64,000 nucleotides of DNA from HGM05232 sp036661515 (GTDB lineage Bacteria > Bacteroidota > Bacteroidia > Bacteroidales > Muribaculaceae), in contig JAVWYO010000001.1 in assembly GCA_036661515.1 (NCBI GenBank), positions 1 to 64,000 of the forward strand, in the 5' to 3' direction. The notes under the pieces were generated by a model. That model was not told the origin of the DNA, searched no databases, and saw nothing but the letters and a program-made list of their open reading frames with translations. This document shows positions 1-9,490 of the stretch, piece after piece. Each line of letters opens with the position of its first letter. The first letter of the stretch is position 1. The position numbers were made by a program, and so were the translations under genes.

Positions 1-484
1 TTGTAAATAATAATAAGATTGTGTGAATATCATAAAATTTAAGATGAAAATTATCTGAATCGAATAATCGCCTATGTCATAATGAGATATGTATATATTT
101 AACATAGAGCACAAATAATTATCATTTTAACAAGATTGGTTGATTTTAATAACAAAATATGCGATATATATTTTTATACTCATAGATTATCGTATCATCT
201 CCTTTATTATAGCTATTCAAAATAACAATCTGTATAACAGATTGTTATAGCATCTTACGCTCTAAACTTATACCAAAATTATTGTCATTTGGCTATTAAG
301 TTAATTCACTTATTTTGTGTATTTAAAAAGCCCTGAAAACGACGTAACTAATTATATATTATTAAGTTACAAAAGCACAAAAGGCTATAAATTTCCGAAC
401 AAATTTTGTAAAGCTTATGTTTAATGTCGTACAGAAAAAGAATTATTGAATAGGTCGAATTATAAACATAAAGAATTATTGATT
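1..484. other. AT-rich non-coding region upstream of the fimbrial-type locus
   Basis: No convincing coding region is seen here. The stretch is strongly AT-rich and contains one perfect inverted repeat (222-248, listed separately). No good match to the TAnnTTTG -7 box is obvious close to the first gene; the nearest is an imperfect tattttgt near 311-318. The left end may hold the end of a neighbouring intergenic region or the tail of a gene outside the window. Confidence 0.5.
222..248. repeat. perfect inverted repeat, 11-bp arms, 5-nt loop
   Basis: Left arm ATAACAATCTG (222-232) and right arm CAGATTGTTAT (238-248) are exact reverse complements around TATAA. No T-run follows on either strand, so it does not look like a classic intrinsic terminator. 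It may be an operator-like dyad, or half of a recombination site in front of a surface-structure locus. I did not find a second copy in the window. Confidence 0.6.
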
Positions 485-1342
485 ATGGATAAATTGACTT
501 CAGTTTTATGGTTAACAATATTGATATTATTGTTTGGCTCTTGTGAAGATGACGATTGTTGTCAGCCTCGCAATAAAAATCAATATACTGTGCAACTATT
601 TATAAAAGATAAAAACTATTTTAATATTGACAAAATTGACCTCTTGGCAAAGAATGGCGAGAACTCGCCATTTCAGCAATATGTGAATAATATATATTAT
701 GAATTGCGTGAATTTGATTCAGGTAAAGTGCTTTATAAATCTGATATTATTCCTATAACTCACAAAGAATTATCTCATAATATAAGCTTTAATAAAATTC
801 CAAATGGGAAATATGAGCTAACGGTATGGGGAAATGTGACGACAGATGTTCCTATTGGATATTTGCATTTCAACAATAATGAGCATACTGATATATACAT
901 GGCAAATACTACTCTTATTTTTTCATCAGAGTGCCAGACAGCAAAATTATTTCTTGAACGCACCAAAGGCATGTTAGCCGTGGCAGTATTAAATTATCCT
1001 GCTGGAATTACAACTGTTAAGCAGTCGTTATCCTCAATTTCTGAGTTGGTAAATCATCATTTTGAGTATAGTGGAAATACTTTGGTATATAAAGATTTTG
1101 CAATACAACCTATGCTTCAAACTGTTTTTTCTCCAATAATAGGTGATAAAAAGGCGATACTTAGTCTTCAATTTAGTGATGGAAAGAATAGCAATATCCA
1201 TTTACCAGAAATACCAATACCAATTAAACGAAATGAAATATCCATTGTGAGAGTTGATTTTGATGCTCTAACAAACACATGGAAAATTTGCATTCTTATC
1301 GATAAAGAATGGACAATAGTAGATGAATTGTATATACAATGA
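485..1342 (+). CDS. FimB/Mfa2-like fimbrial anchor lipoprotein
   Basis: Predicted outer-membrane lipoprotein of 285 residues. The N-terminus (MDKLTSVLWL...) is a hydrophobic signal ending in the lipobox FGSC, giving lipidated Cys20, followed by an acidic EDDD stretch as in surface-exposed Bacteroidetes lipoproteins. The body is beta-rich and includes GKYELTVWGN, the kind of segment seen in FimB/Mfa2-type fimbrial anchor proteins. The frame extends upstream to a TTG at 446, but the ATG at 485 puts the signal peptide at the N-terminus and is preferred. A fimbrillin-like lipoprotein follows 50 nt downstream, so the two probably form an operon in which this protein anchors or terminates a fimbria. 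Family assignment is by pattern, not alignment; a generic lipoprotein is the alternative. Confidence 0.6.
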   Translation: MDKLTSVLWLTILILLFGSCEDDDCCQPRNKNQYTVQLFIKDKNYFNIDKIDLLAKNGENSPFQQYVNNIYYELREFDSGKVLYKSDIIPITHKELSHNISFNKIPNGKYELTVWGNVTTDVPIGYLHFNNNEHTDIYMANTTLIFSSECQTAKLFLERTKGMLAVAVLNYPAGITTVKQSLSSISELVNHHFEYSGNTLVYKDFAIQPMLQTVFSPIIGDKKAILSLQFSDGKNSNIHLPEIPIPIKRNEISIVRVDFDALTNTWKICILIDKEWTIVDELYIQ

Positions 1343-1392
1343 TATAATAACGTTTGTATTTTTAATTAGTATTAATTTAATAATTTATTATT

Positions 1393-2454
1393 ATGAAAAG
1401 AATTCTGTATTTAGCAATAGTAGCAATGTTGATGACAGCTTGCTCTAAAGATGATGACATGGCACAACTGCCAGGTGATAGCCACGCAGAAGCTGGATTT
1501 GTGAAAATCAGGCTTGCAATAGATAATACTATGGAGTTGAATCGAGGTGAGTTATACAGCCAAGATGCAACGCATAAGGTGACGAATGTTAAAGTGTATG
1601 TGTTTCTTCAATCGACTAATAATTTTTATTATTATCATTCAACAGTAGATGCTGGATGGTCGTTAGGACAAGTTCCCAAAGATATTAAAATTCCATTACC
1701 ATCGGGCTCATACAAATTTATAGCTGTTGGTAGAGATGCTTCGGATTATTACTCTATTACTAATTTATCAGTACTACACAAATCATCGGAATTGGTTGCA
1801 ACTGTTTCAATGTCGGGACGAGAATCTGAAATTTTTGCTGGAGAAATAGATGCAAAAGTATCCGTAGTAGCAGGAGCTTGTTGTAAATTAGAGCTGAAAC
1901 GTAAAGTTGCTGGACTTTTGGGATATTTTAAGAATGTGCCAGCAGTGGTAAATGGAAAAACTGTTGCTAATTTACGTTTGTCGGCTTCTAAAGGATTCAC
2001 GGATGTGAATTGCTCATTAGGTGGAATATCAACAATACCAACAACGGCAGCTTATAATGTCATAGATATTGCTCTTCAAACACAGAGTGTAGTAGGCGGA
2101 TATTATACTGGAAATAATCTTACATCAGCAGGTGTTGTTAAATTACCAAATTCTCAGTTAGCAGGCGGATTTATTATTCCTGTTACAGGTTGTACTATGA
2201 CTCTTGGCCTATATGACACAGGAGGACAGGTAATTAAAACATGGCAGGTGCTAATTACAGCATCACCTACGGTTGATTTTGTTGCTAACGGATTCTATAC
2301 TTTAGGTAGAAAAATGAAAGTGGATAATATTAATGGTGGAACTCCTGCGACAACAGATGATGATGATGCTATTGATTTATCATCAGCAACTCAATGCTTG
2401 ACATTAGAAGTCAAACCAGAATGGTCTCCTATTACATCTATGATTATTAAATAA
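1393..2454 (+). CDS. fimbrillin-like (FimA/Mfa1-type) lipoprotein subunit
   Basis: Predicted lipoprotein of 353 residues with lipobox MTAC (Cys17) followed by SKDDD. Features fit the Bacteroidetes type V fimbrillin fold: an early 'VKVYVFLQS' strand, a long run of alternating beta segments rich in Gly, Thr and Ser, and a short C-terminal part with an acidic DDDD patch (about residues 321-324). In this family the prepilin is exported as a lipoprotein and then cut by a trypsin-like protease before assembly; that is family knowledge and not visible here. It follows the putative anchor gene and ends at a strong hairpin terminator (2481-2516). It could be a tip or minor subunit rather than the main shaft protein. 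Confidence 0.6.
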   Translation: MKRILYLAIVAMLMTACSKDDDMAQLPGDSHAEAGFVKIRLAIDNTMELNRGELYSQDATHKVTNVKVYVFLQSTNNFYYYHSTVDAGWSLGQVPKDIKIPLPSGSYKFIAVGRDASDYYSITNLSVLHKSSELVATVSMSGRESEIFAGEIDAKVSVVAGACCKLELKRKVAGLLGYFKNVPAVVNGKTVANLRLSASKGFTDVNCSLGGISTIPTTAAYNVIDIALQTQSVVGGYYTGNNLTSAGVVKLPNSQLAGGFIIPVTGCTMTLGLYDTGGQVIKTWQVLITASPTVDFVANGFYTLGRKMKVDNINGGTPATTDDDDAIDLSSATQCLTLEVKPEWSPITSMIIK

Positions 2455-2480
2455 TTACGCTCTGTAATAATCGAAAAAAT

Positions 2481-2516
2481 AAATGGAACAAGCCTATTAA
2501 AAAGGTCTGTTCCATT
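2481..2516. terminator. bidirectional terminator between fimbrillin and serA
   Basis: The arms AAATGGAACA...(agcct) and (aggtc)...TGTTCCATT form a long stem with one internal mismatch. They are followed by T6 on the plus strand and preceded by an A-rich run (a T-run on the minus strand). The position between convergent genes fits a shared terminator. Confidence 0.75.
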
Positions 2517-2540
2517 TTTTCTTATTTGTATAATAAGTAT

Positions 2541-3458
2541 TTATTTATTTACTTGATATTTATTCCAGCCATCTTTTAAGTGTGCTAAGACTTGCTTTGC
2601 AGCTGCTATACCAGCATTAAAATTAGCTTCTGCCGTCTGTGCGCCCATCTTCTTTGGAGTGAAGAATACTCTTCCTGGAGCTACTTCGAGTAAACATTGA
2701 GCATTATCAGGCTTAATATCGGCAACGTACTTTACGTCGGTGCGTTCTTTAAGAGCTTCGGCGAGGCTATCTTCATCAATAACTTCTTTGCGAGCTGTAT
2801 TAATTATAACACCCTTAGCTGGTAGCAATTTAATTAAATCCTTTGTAACTGATTTCTTTGTTTGTGCTGTTGCTGGTATATGCAATGACACAAATTGATT
2901 TTTTGAATAAAGTTCTTCAACACTATGAACAGGAGTTACACCTTCAGATATAAGAACTTCGTCTTTCACAAATGGATCGAGAGCCATCACATTCATTCCA
3001 AATCCTTTTGCAATTCTTGCAACATTGCGCCCAACTTGTCCGTAAGCATGAATACCAAGATTTTTTCCTTTTAATTCAATACCTGAAGTACCATCAAATT
3101 GATTGCGAATCATCATAACAAGCATTCCAAATACTAATTCAGCGACAGCATTTGAATTTTGTCCTGGAGTGTTCATCACGCACACTCCATTAGCTGTTGC
3201 TGTTGCAAGGTCAACATTGTCATATCCAGCTCCAGCACGAACTACAACTTTGAGTTTCTTTGCAGCGTCAAGAACTTCTTTGTCGACAATGTCGCTGCGA
3301 ATGATTAATCCATCGGCATCAACAACGGCTTTAATAAGATCAGCCTTAGTCCCTTTCTCCAAGAGTACCATTTCATTACCCGATGCCTTTATTTCATCTG
3401 ATATGCCTTTTACAGCGGCGGCGGCAAAAGGTTTTTCGGTAGCTACAAGTATTTTCAT
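2541..3458 (-). CDS. serA: D-3-phosphoglycerate dehydrogenase, short form
   Basis: Catalyses NAD-dependent oxidation of 3-phosphoglycerate to 3-phosphohydroxypyruvate, the first step of serine synthesis. The protein is 305 residues and lacks the C-terminal ACT regulatory domain of long SerA forms. The Rossmann nucleotide motif is GIHAYGQVGRNVA (about 135-147), the catalytic Arg lies in NTARKEVID (Arg223), and the usual catalytic His of the TPH motif is replaced by Lys in TPKKMGAQT (Lys269). This Lys variant is, from memory, typical of short Bacteroides-type and Entamoeba PGDH. It lies 18 nt downstream of serC on the same strand, so both steps are probably co-transcribed. Confidence 0.95.
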   Translation of the reverse strand: MKILVATEKPFAAAAVKGISDEIKASGNEMVLLEKGTKADLIKAVVDADGLIIRSDIVDKEVLDAAKKLKVVVRAGAGYDNVDLATATANGVCVMNTPGQNSNAVAELVFGMLVMMIRNQFDGTSGIELKGKNLGIHAYGQVGRNVARIAKGFGMNVMALDPFVKDEVLISEGVTPVHSVEELYSKNQFVSLHIPATAQTKKSVTKDLIKLLPAKGVIINTARKEVIDEDSLAEALKERTDVKYVADIKPDNAQCLLEVAPGRVFFTPKKMGAQTAEANFNAGIAAAKQVLAHLKDGWNKYQVNK

Positions 3459-3476
3459 TATAACATTTATTTATGA

Positions 3477-4547
3477 TTAATGATTGCTTTCAAATTCTTT
3501 CATCGCACCAATTAATACTTCAACACTCTCCATTGGTAGTGCATTATAAAGAGACGCACGGAATCCTCCAACAGAGCGGTGTCCTTTAATTCCTACGATG
3601 CCCTTAGTTGATGCAAAGTCAATAAAATCTTTTTCAAATTGTGTATATTCTGGTTTCATTACAAAGCATACATTCATGATAGAACGGTCTTCTTTATTAG
3701 CAACAGTTCCTACAAACATTTTACTTGTGTCAATGGCATCATATAGCTTAGCTGCTTTTGCCTTATCAAGTTCTTCAAGTTTGCTTATACCACCTAATTC
3801 TTTATACCATTTAAGAGTTTGCAATGCAGCAAAGATAGGTAATACTGGTGGTGTATTAAACATTGAACCTTTCTTGATGTGAGTACGATAATCAAGCATT
3901 GTAGGGATTGCACGTTCTACTTTACCAAGTGCCGATTCTTTAACAATAACGATTGTTACTCCAGCAGGGGCAAGATTCTTTTGAGCTCCAGCATATATAA
4001 TATCGTATTTTGATACATCAATAGGGCGTGAAAAGATGTCGCTTGACATATCTGCTACCAATGGCACACCAACTTCTGGGTCTTTACGTATTTCGGTACC
4101 ATAAATAGTATTATTTGATGTAAAATGGAAATAATCGGCATCTGATGGTACTTTATATCCTTTAGGAATGAAATTGAAGTTGGCATCTTTAGATGTCGCT
4201 ACGATTTCAACTTCACCAAATAGTTTAGCTTCTTTAATAGCATTTACAGCCCAAGTACCAGTTTCTAAATATGCTGCTTTTTTGTTAAGTAGGTTGTATG
4301 GTACCATGCAAAATTCCATACTTGCACCACCACCAAGGAATAGAACCTTATAGCCCTCAGGGACATTAAGGAGTTCCTTAACCAATTCAGCTGCTTCTTC
4401 GATTACCGCAGTAAACTCTTTACTTCTATGGGATATTTCAAGGATTGATAATCCTGTTCCTGCGAAGTCTTTTATAGCTTCTGCTGTATTCTTTAATGTG
4501 TACTCGCTCAAAATTGAGGGTCCTGCATAAAAATTGTGCTTCTTCAT
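3477..4547 (-). CDS. serC: phosphoserine aminotransferase
   Basis: PLP-dependent class V aminotransferase converting 3-phosphohydroxypyruvate to phosphoserine with glutamate; also able to act in pyridoxine synthesis in many bacteria. Length of 356 residues is normal. The PLP-binding lysine sits in [11 protein letters not shown] (Lys190), and the N-terminal [12 protein letters not shown] and substrate-binding ISHRS (about 38-42) motifs are present. It is first in a serC-serA operon; a -7 box TAAATTTG lies about 40 nt upstream (4596-4589). Confidence 0.97.
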   Translation of the reverse strand: MKKHNFYAGPSILSEYTLKNTAEAIKDFAGTGLSILEISHRSKEFTAVIEEAAELVKELLNVPEGYKVLFLGGGASMEFCMVPYNLLNKKAAYLETGTWAVNAIKEAKLFGEVEIVATSKDANFNFIPKGYKVPSDADYFHFTSNNTIYGTEIRKDPEVGVPLVADMSSDIFSRPIDVSKYDIIYAGAQKNLAPAGVTIVIVKESALGKVERAIPTMLDYRTHIKKGSMFNTPPVLPIFAALQTLKWYKELGGISKLEELDKAKAAKLYDAIDTSKMFVGTVANKEDRSIMNVCFVMKPEYTQFEKDFIDFASTKGIVGIKGHRSVGGFRASLYNALPMESVEVLIGAMKEFESNH

Positions 4548-4588
4548 TACGCAATATTTTTGTATGTTATATTTTCTTATTTGAATTG

Positions 4589-4596
4589 CAAATTTA
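4589..4596 (-). promoter_or_regulatory. -7 promoter box of serC-serA
   Basis: Reads TAAATTTG on the minus strand, a full match to the Bacteroidetes TAnnTTTG consensus, with a start point expected about 7 nt downstream and a leader of roughly 35 nt. The -33 element is only TTTC at about 17 nt, so the match is partial. Confidence 0.5.
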
Positions 4597-4713
4597 ATAT
4601 AAATTCATTGAAAGAGAGAGTAAATTGAGCAAAAGGTTGTGCCTTATTTACAATTTCTAACATTAGCTATTAAAAATCATTCATTTTTTTTTATTAGAAC
4701 GATGATATGACGG

Positions 4714-6069
4714 TTAAGCCTTTTCCTTTTTAATATTAGCAAGCTCAAGGCCATAGCCGTTTTTCTTATTTGCATATTTAAGCATGATAGCAATTATTAA
4801 TGATAATGATGCTATACCTGTAAAAATACACATTGTGAGTGTATAATCATATACATTTGAATTCCCGATTTTACCTACTACACAATATGTATCAAGTACA
4901 TAACCTATTAATGTAGGAACGCCCCAAAGCCCAATATTTTGGATAAAAAATATGAGTGCATAAGCTGTTCCAAGTTGATTCATAGGGAATATCTTTGCCA
5001 CTGATGGCCACATAGCTGAAGGAACCAATGAAAATGCGATTCCTAAGATAATCATTAAGCCTATTGCAACAAATCCGTATTGAATAAATGGTATTGAATA
5101 CACTAAATGGACAAATATCAACATCGAAGAACCAAGTATCATTATTGTTGCAGCTTTACCCTTTTTATCTATTATTGACCCAAATATAGGTGTGAGGATT
5201 AATGCTCCTAACGCTGGAAGACCTGCAATAGCTCCTGATATAGATTCATCAATAGCATATTTGTTGACCATAAATTCTGATGCAAATTTTTGGAAAGGGA
5301 ATACACATGAATAGAAAAGTACGCATAATAAAGCTATGAGCCAAAACCCCTCATTTGTTAATATGTTTTTTACATCTTTAAATGAGAATTTCTCTTCTAC
5401 TTCTTGGTGTGATTCTTTTATTTGTGCATCAAGTTTCTTATCCATTACTGAAAAGATAAAAAATGCTATGAGTCCGCCCAATAAGAGCAAAAGCCCTATC
5501 ATTATTGGAGTCTCAATACTATATCTACGAGCTACTGGTATTGCTACGGCATAGGCAACTTGCGACCCAATACGCGCAAGTGCAACTTGGATTCCCATTG
5601 CCGTTGCCATCTCTTTGCCTCGAAACCATTTTGCTATAATTTTAGTAACCGTTATTCCTGCAACTTCTGCACCAACTCCAAATATTGCATAGCCCACTGA
5701 TGCTACCCAAACGCTAAGATTATAATCCATTATAATGGTAGTATCATCATCTAATTGCGTCAGAGCATAATATTCAAGTGCAGTTCCTGCAACCATTAAT
5801 ATTGTTGATAATTTACCAGTAAATCTTATTCCGAAGCGGTCTAATATTAATCCACCCCAAATAAGCATTAATAGAAATACATTTAAAAAACTATATGCTC
5901 CTGTGAAAAATCCAAATTCAGCACTTGTCCAGGATAAGTCAGTTTCTAACATTCCCTTTAATGGTGCCATTACATCATTTACGTAATATGCAGCCATCAT
6001 TGTAAGAGCTACAATAGCCAAGGCTGTCCACCTGATTGTTGGTGATTCGTTTAATCTTTTATCTGTCAT
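4714..6069 (-). CDS. MFS family transporter
   Basis: Polytopic inner-membrane protein of 451 residues with about 12 hydrophobic segments and the MFS-type loop motif LDRFGIRFTGK after the second helix. A second such loop, IIDKKGKAA, occurs in the C-terminal half. Substrate cannot be read from sequence; the overall look resembles MFSD1-like or nitrate/sugar-phosphate-type MFS porters. The open frame runs up to 6180, but the -7 promoter box at 6105-6098 lies inside that extension, so the ATG at 6069 (MTDKRLNESP...) is the supported start. It seems to be a single-gene unit between serC and the phosphohexomutase. Confidence 0.85.
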   Translation of the reverse strand: MTDKRLNESPTIRWTALAIVALTMMAAYYVNDVMAPLKGMLETDLSWTSAEFGFFTGAYSFLNVFLLMLIWGGLILDRFGIRFTGKLSTILMVAGTALEYYALTQLDDDTTIIMDYNLSVWVASVGYAIFGVGAEVAGITVTKIIAKWFRGKEMATAMGIQVALARIGSQVAYAVAIPVARRYSIETPIMIGLLLLLGGLIAFFIFSVMDKKLDAQIKESHQEVEEKFSFKDVKNILTNEGFWLIALLCVLFYSCVFPFQKFASEFMVNKYAIDESISGAIAGLPALGALILTPIFGSIIDKKGKAATIMILGSSMLIFVHLVYSIPFIQYGFVAIGLMIILGIAFSLVPSAMWPSVAKIFPMNQLGTAYALIFFIQNIGLWGVPTLIGYVLDTYCVVGKIGNSNVYDYTLTMCIFTGIASLSLIIAIMLKYANKKNGYGLELANIKKEKA

Positions 6070-6097
6070 AAATTTAATTGTTTTCGTATCTTTTGTG

Positions 6098-6105
6098 CAA
6101 AGGTA
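6098..6105 (-). promoter_or_regulatory. -7 promoter box of the MFS gene
   Basis: Reads TACCTTTG on the minus strand (full TAnnTTTG match, followed by C as is common). It predicts a short leader of about 20 nt to the ATG at 6069 and decides that start over upstream candidates. No well-spaced TTTG -33 element was found. Confidence 0.55.
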
Positions 6106-6241
6106 CAAATATCTACAAAATATAGCATTCTTGTAGCAAATATTTTGCAAATAATTCATTTTAGCTACAAAAAGAAGCAATGTCGATTAAAATTATTTTC
6201 ATTCGACATTGCTTTAATTTATTGATATTCAAGATTGAATA

Positions 6242-7990
6242 TTAGATTTTAAAATCTTTCTTTATTTGTTCAATTTTAATGGCCGATTTAGCTTTCACTG
6301 CATCATAATCAGCTCGTGTAGCCATTTTATCTTTAATCTCGATATAAAATTTTATCTTAGGTTCTGTTCCTGATGGGCGAACTGAAACCTTTGTTCCATC
6401 TTCGCATAGGAATTGAAGTACATCAGATGTAGCAGGCATATCCATTTTATTGGTTGTGCCAGTCTTTATATCCTTTATCTCAAGAGTAGAATAATCTTTC
6501 ATTGTCGCAACTGGATTTCCAGCAATTGTCTTAGGTGGATTTGAACGATATTCTTTCATTAACGCAACAATTTCTTCGGCTCCCGATTTTCCTTGTCTTA
6601 CTAACGATATGCCAACTTCTTGTGAATATCCATATTTTATATAAATATCTTGAAGCATTTCCATCATGTTAAGTCCCTTGTCTTTTGCCCATGCAGCTAT
6701 TTCACCCATCAATGATATTGCTGAAACAGAATCTTTATCACGAGCAAAATCTTCAGCAAGGAAGCCAAAACTTTCTTCACCACCTCCAAGATAACGACTC
6801 TTTCCTTCGTTATCACGTATTACAGCGGCAATCCACTTAAAGCCTGTGAAACAATCATACATCTTAATCTTTTGTGCATCGGCTATAACCTTAATTAATT
6901 CTGTTGTCACAATAGTCTTAACGATATATTCATTTCCTGTAAGAAGCCCAAGTTCTTTATTACGAGTCATTAAATAATTAAGGAATATCAATTGAATTTG
7001 ATTCCCATTAATAAGGACAAATTTTCCTTCATTGTCTTTTATTACAACACCAATACGGTCGGCATCGGGATCTGAAGCCATTACAATATCGGCATCAACC
7101 TCTTCGGCCTTTGCTATAGCCATAGCCATAGCCGATGGATTTTCGGGGTTAGGAGAGTCTACCGTTGGAAAATCTCCACTTGGAATATCTTGCTCTGGGA
7201 CATGTATGATATTAGTAAATCCCCAATTCTTTAAAGACTGAGGTATTAGCTCACGTCCTGTGCCATGAATAGGAGTATATACTATTTTTAAATCATGATG
7301 TCGTTTTATAGCATCAGGTGTTAAAGATAGTGCTTTGATTCGAGACAAGAAATTATCATCAATATCTTTTCCTATTGAAACTATCTTTGCTGGATTTGCT
7401 TTAAATTTTATATCTTTTACGCCTGCAATCTTATTTACATGGTCAATTATATTAGAATCATGTGGCGCTATAATTTGAGCGCCATCATTCCAATATGCTT
7501 TATATCCATTATATTCTTTTGGGTTGTGCGATGCAGTAATAATGACTCCACTTTGACAACCTAATTCCCTAATTGCAAAAGAAATTTCGGGAGTAGGGCG
7601 GAAGTTCTCAAAAAGATATACCTTTATCCCATTTGCAGAGAATATTGCTGCAACTGTTTCAGCAAATAATCGGCTGTTATTCCTTACATCATGACCAACT
7701 ACTACACTAATTTCTGGAAGATCTGCAAATGCTACATTTAAGTAATTAGATAATCCTTGCGTAGCTGCGCCAACGGTGTATATATTCATGCGATTGCTCC
7801 CAACGCCCATAATGCCTCGCAAGCCACCTGTACCAAATTCTAAATCTTTATAAAAAGATTCAATCAAGTCAGTTTTATCGTCGTTACTGAGCATTTTACT
7901 AACCTCATTACGCGATTTCTCGTCATAACCATCACCAAGCCAAACATTGGCTTTGTCGGTTACTAATTTAATTAGAGCTTCGTCTTTCAT
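6242..7990 (-). CDS. phosphoglucomutase/phosphomannomutase family (alpha-D-phosphohexomutase)
   Basis: Interconverts hexose 1- and 6-phosphates through a phosphoserine intermediate. All four family motifs are present in the 582 residues: GTGGLRG (53-59), catalytic Ser154 in TASHNPKEYNGYK, metal-binding DPDADR (307-312), sugar-binding GGGEESFG near 400, and the C-terminal phosphate loop RPSGTEPKIKFY. The length fits the long PgcA-like bacterial group rather than the ~450-residue AlgC/GlmM group. It has its own well-formed promoter (8030-8061) and stands alone. Confidence 0.95.
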   Translation of the reverse strand: MKDEALIKLVTDKANVWLGDGYDEKSRNEVSKMLSNDDKTDLIESFYKDLEFGTGGLRGIMGVGSNRMNIYTVGAATQGLSNYLNVAFADLPEISVVVGHDVRNNSRLFAETVAAIFSANGIKVYLFENFRPTPEISFAIRELGCQSGVIITASHNPKEYNGYKAYWNDGAQIIAPHDSNIIDHVNKIAGVKDIKFKANPAKIVSIGKDIDDNFLSRIKALSLTPDAIKRHHDLKIVYTPIHGTGRELIPQSLKNWGFTNIIHVPEQDIPSGDFPTVDSPNPENPSAMAMAIAKAEEVDADIVMASDPDADRIGVVIKDNEGKFVLINGNQIQLIFLNYLMTRNKELGLLTGNEYIVKTIVTTELIKVIADAQKIKMYDCFTGFKWIAAVIRDNEGKSRYLGGGEESFGFLAEDFARDKDSVSAISLMGEIAAWAKDKGLNMMEMLQDIYIKYGYSQEVGISLVRQGKSGAEEIVALMKEYRSNPPKTIAGNPVATMKDYSTLEIKDIKTGTTNKMDMPATSDVLQFLCEDGTKVSVRPSGTEPKIKFYIEIKDKMATRADYDAVKAKSAIKIEQIKKDFKI

Positions 7991-8029
7991 CTATTTGAAT
8001 TTTTAATAAGTATTCATTTTTATTTCTAA

Positions 8030-8061
8030 CAAAATTAAGCACTTATAGTATAAATAGCAAA
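8030..8061 (-). promoter_or_regulatory. complete Bacteroidetes-type promoter of the phosphohexomutase gene
   Basis: On the minus strand a -33 TTTG (8061-8058), a 20-nt spacer and a -7 TAATTTTG (8037-8030) match the sigma-ABfr consensus in both boxes and in spacing. The leader to the ATG at 7990 would be about 30 nt. Confidence 0.7.
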
Positions 8062-8161
8062 TTTTTTAGGATAATCAATCACTATAATTTACCCACTCTG
8101 TGCAATAATGATGTTAAAGATGTGTAATTCACAACAATTAGTAGCAGATTATGCTAAATAA

Positions 8162-9457
8162 CTATTTGCTGAAAAATTGTTTTAATGCACATATCATGTA
8201 ATAATGATCATCAACCGAGCCTGTTTCTCTTACGGAATGCATTGCCCATATAGGATTGCCTATATCCACACCAGCTATGTCTATTTGAGATGTTAGAATA
8301 TTTCCAAGAGTAGAGCCTCCTGCTACGTCAGAGTGATTAACAAAATACTGCATTGGGACATTAGCCTTCCTACAAATTTCTTTGAATATAGCTGAAGAAT
8401 GGGCATCTGTCATATATTTACAGTTCGCATTAATTTTTATTACAGGACCTCCACCCATTACAGGGTGATTGGTAATGTCATATTTCTCTGGATAATTTGG
8501 GTGGAAAGCATGGGCATTATCTGCTGATAGCATGAATGACTGAGCTATGGCTCGATAAAAATACTCATCATTTCCTCCAGTGGCAATTATTAATCGCTTT
8601 AATATGTTTTTTAGAACTGGCGATGCTGCGCCTTGCTTTGTGCCACTACCAGTTTCTTCATTGTCAAATATTGCCAAAACTCTTGTCGTTTTACTATCAT
8701 TGCTATCAAGAAGAGCCGTAAGCCCAGCATGTACCATACTTAAATCATCAATTCTACCTGCTGAAATAAATTCTTCGTCCAATCCTACTCTTGTCGACTT
8801 TGTAGTGTCATATATTAGTAAATCGAAGTCAATGATATCTTTAATATCGACATCTAACTCTTTTGCAATTAATTTTAAAAGAATATTTTCTCTGCTAATT
8901 TCGTCTTTAATTATGCCAAGAATAGGAAGCATATCTTTTTGCTTAGATAATGGGTTCCCTTCATTAACTGAACGGTTAAAGTGGATAGCAAGATGTGGTA
9001 TTACAAGTATAGGCCGATTTATCTTAATTAGCTGTGTCTTTGGCGACAGTACATCATCGCCTCTTAGCATTACTCTTCCTGCAACAGATAAAGGACGGTC
9101 AAACCAAGTGTAAAGGATAGGACCCCCATATACCTCTGTATTAAGTTTTATAATTCCTCCCTCAGTGTTTATTTCCGATTGTGGCTTAATCCTGAAACAA
9201 GGAGAATCGCTATGGGCAGCAATAATTTTAAATCCATGTTTCCACATAGCCTCTTCGCCTAAAATAAAGGCAAATATTGCTGAATCATTTTTTGTTACAT
9301 AATATTTCTGACCTGGCTTTATATCCCAAGCATCACAAGATTTCAATTCATGAAATCCATTATTATCCAACTCCTTTTTTATAGTATTAACAGCCAAAAA
9401 ATCGCAAGGGCTATTATCTAAAAAGTCCATTAACGACGATGCGTATCTATTTTTCAT
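8162..9457 (-). CDS. M18 family aminopeptidase (aspartyl-aminopeptidase type)
   Basis: Cytosolic di-zinc metallopeptidase that removes N-terminal residues. The 431-residue protein has the M18 signatures: AAHSDSPCFRIKP (first metal His), GRIDDLSM (bridging Asp), FDNEETGSGTKQGA (catalytic and metal Glu), and a C-terminal NHSDVAGGSTLG with the last metal His. It is the final gene of the minus-strand run yicC-gmk-nadD-DUF5063-M18, with 33 nt to the preceding gene. Exact substrate preference is not readable. Confidence 0.93.
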   Translation of the reverse strand: MKNRYASSLMDFLDNSPCDFLAVNTIKKELDNNGFHELKSCDAWDIKPGQKYYVTKNDSAIFAFILGEEAMWKHGFKIIAAHSDSPCFRIKPQSEINTEGGIIKLNTEVYGGPILYTWFDRPLSVAGRVMLRGDDVLSPKTQLIKINRPILVIPHLAIHFNRSVNEGNPLSKQKDMLPILGIIKDEISRENILLKLIAKELDVDIKDIIDFDLLIYDTTKSTRVGLDEEFISAGRIDDLSMVHAGLTALLDSNDSKTTRVLAIFDNEETGSGTKQGAASPVLKNILKRLIIATGGNDEYFYRAIAQSFMLSADNAHAFHPNYPEKYDITNHPVMGGGPVIKINANCKYMTDAHSSAIFKEICRKANVPMQYFVNHSDVAGGSTLGNILTSQIDIAGVDIGNPIWAMHSVRETGSVDDHYYMICALKQFFSK

Positions 9458-9490
9458 TTAAGTATATGTGTTTTAATGATTATAAAAAAA

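Noticed and set aside
8580..9113. 177-residue open frame on the plus strand
   Set aside because: It is antisense to the well-supported M18 peptidase and its translation shows no domain.
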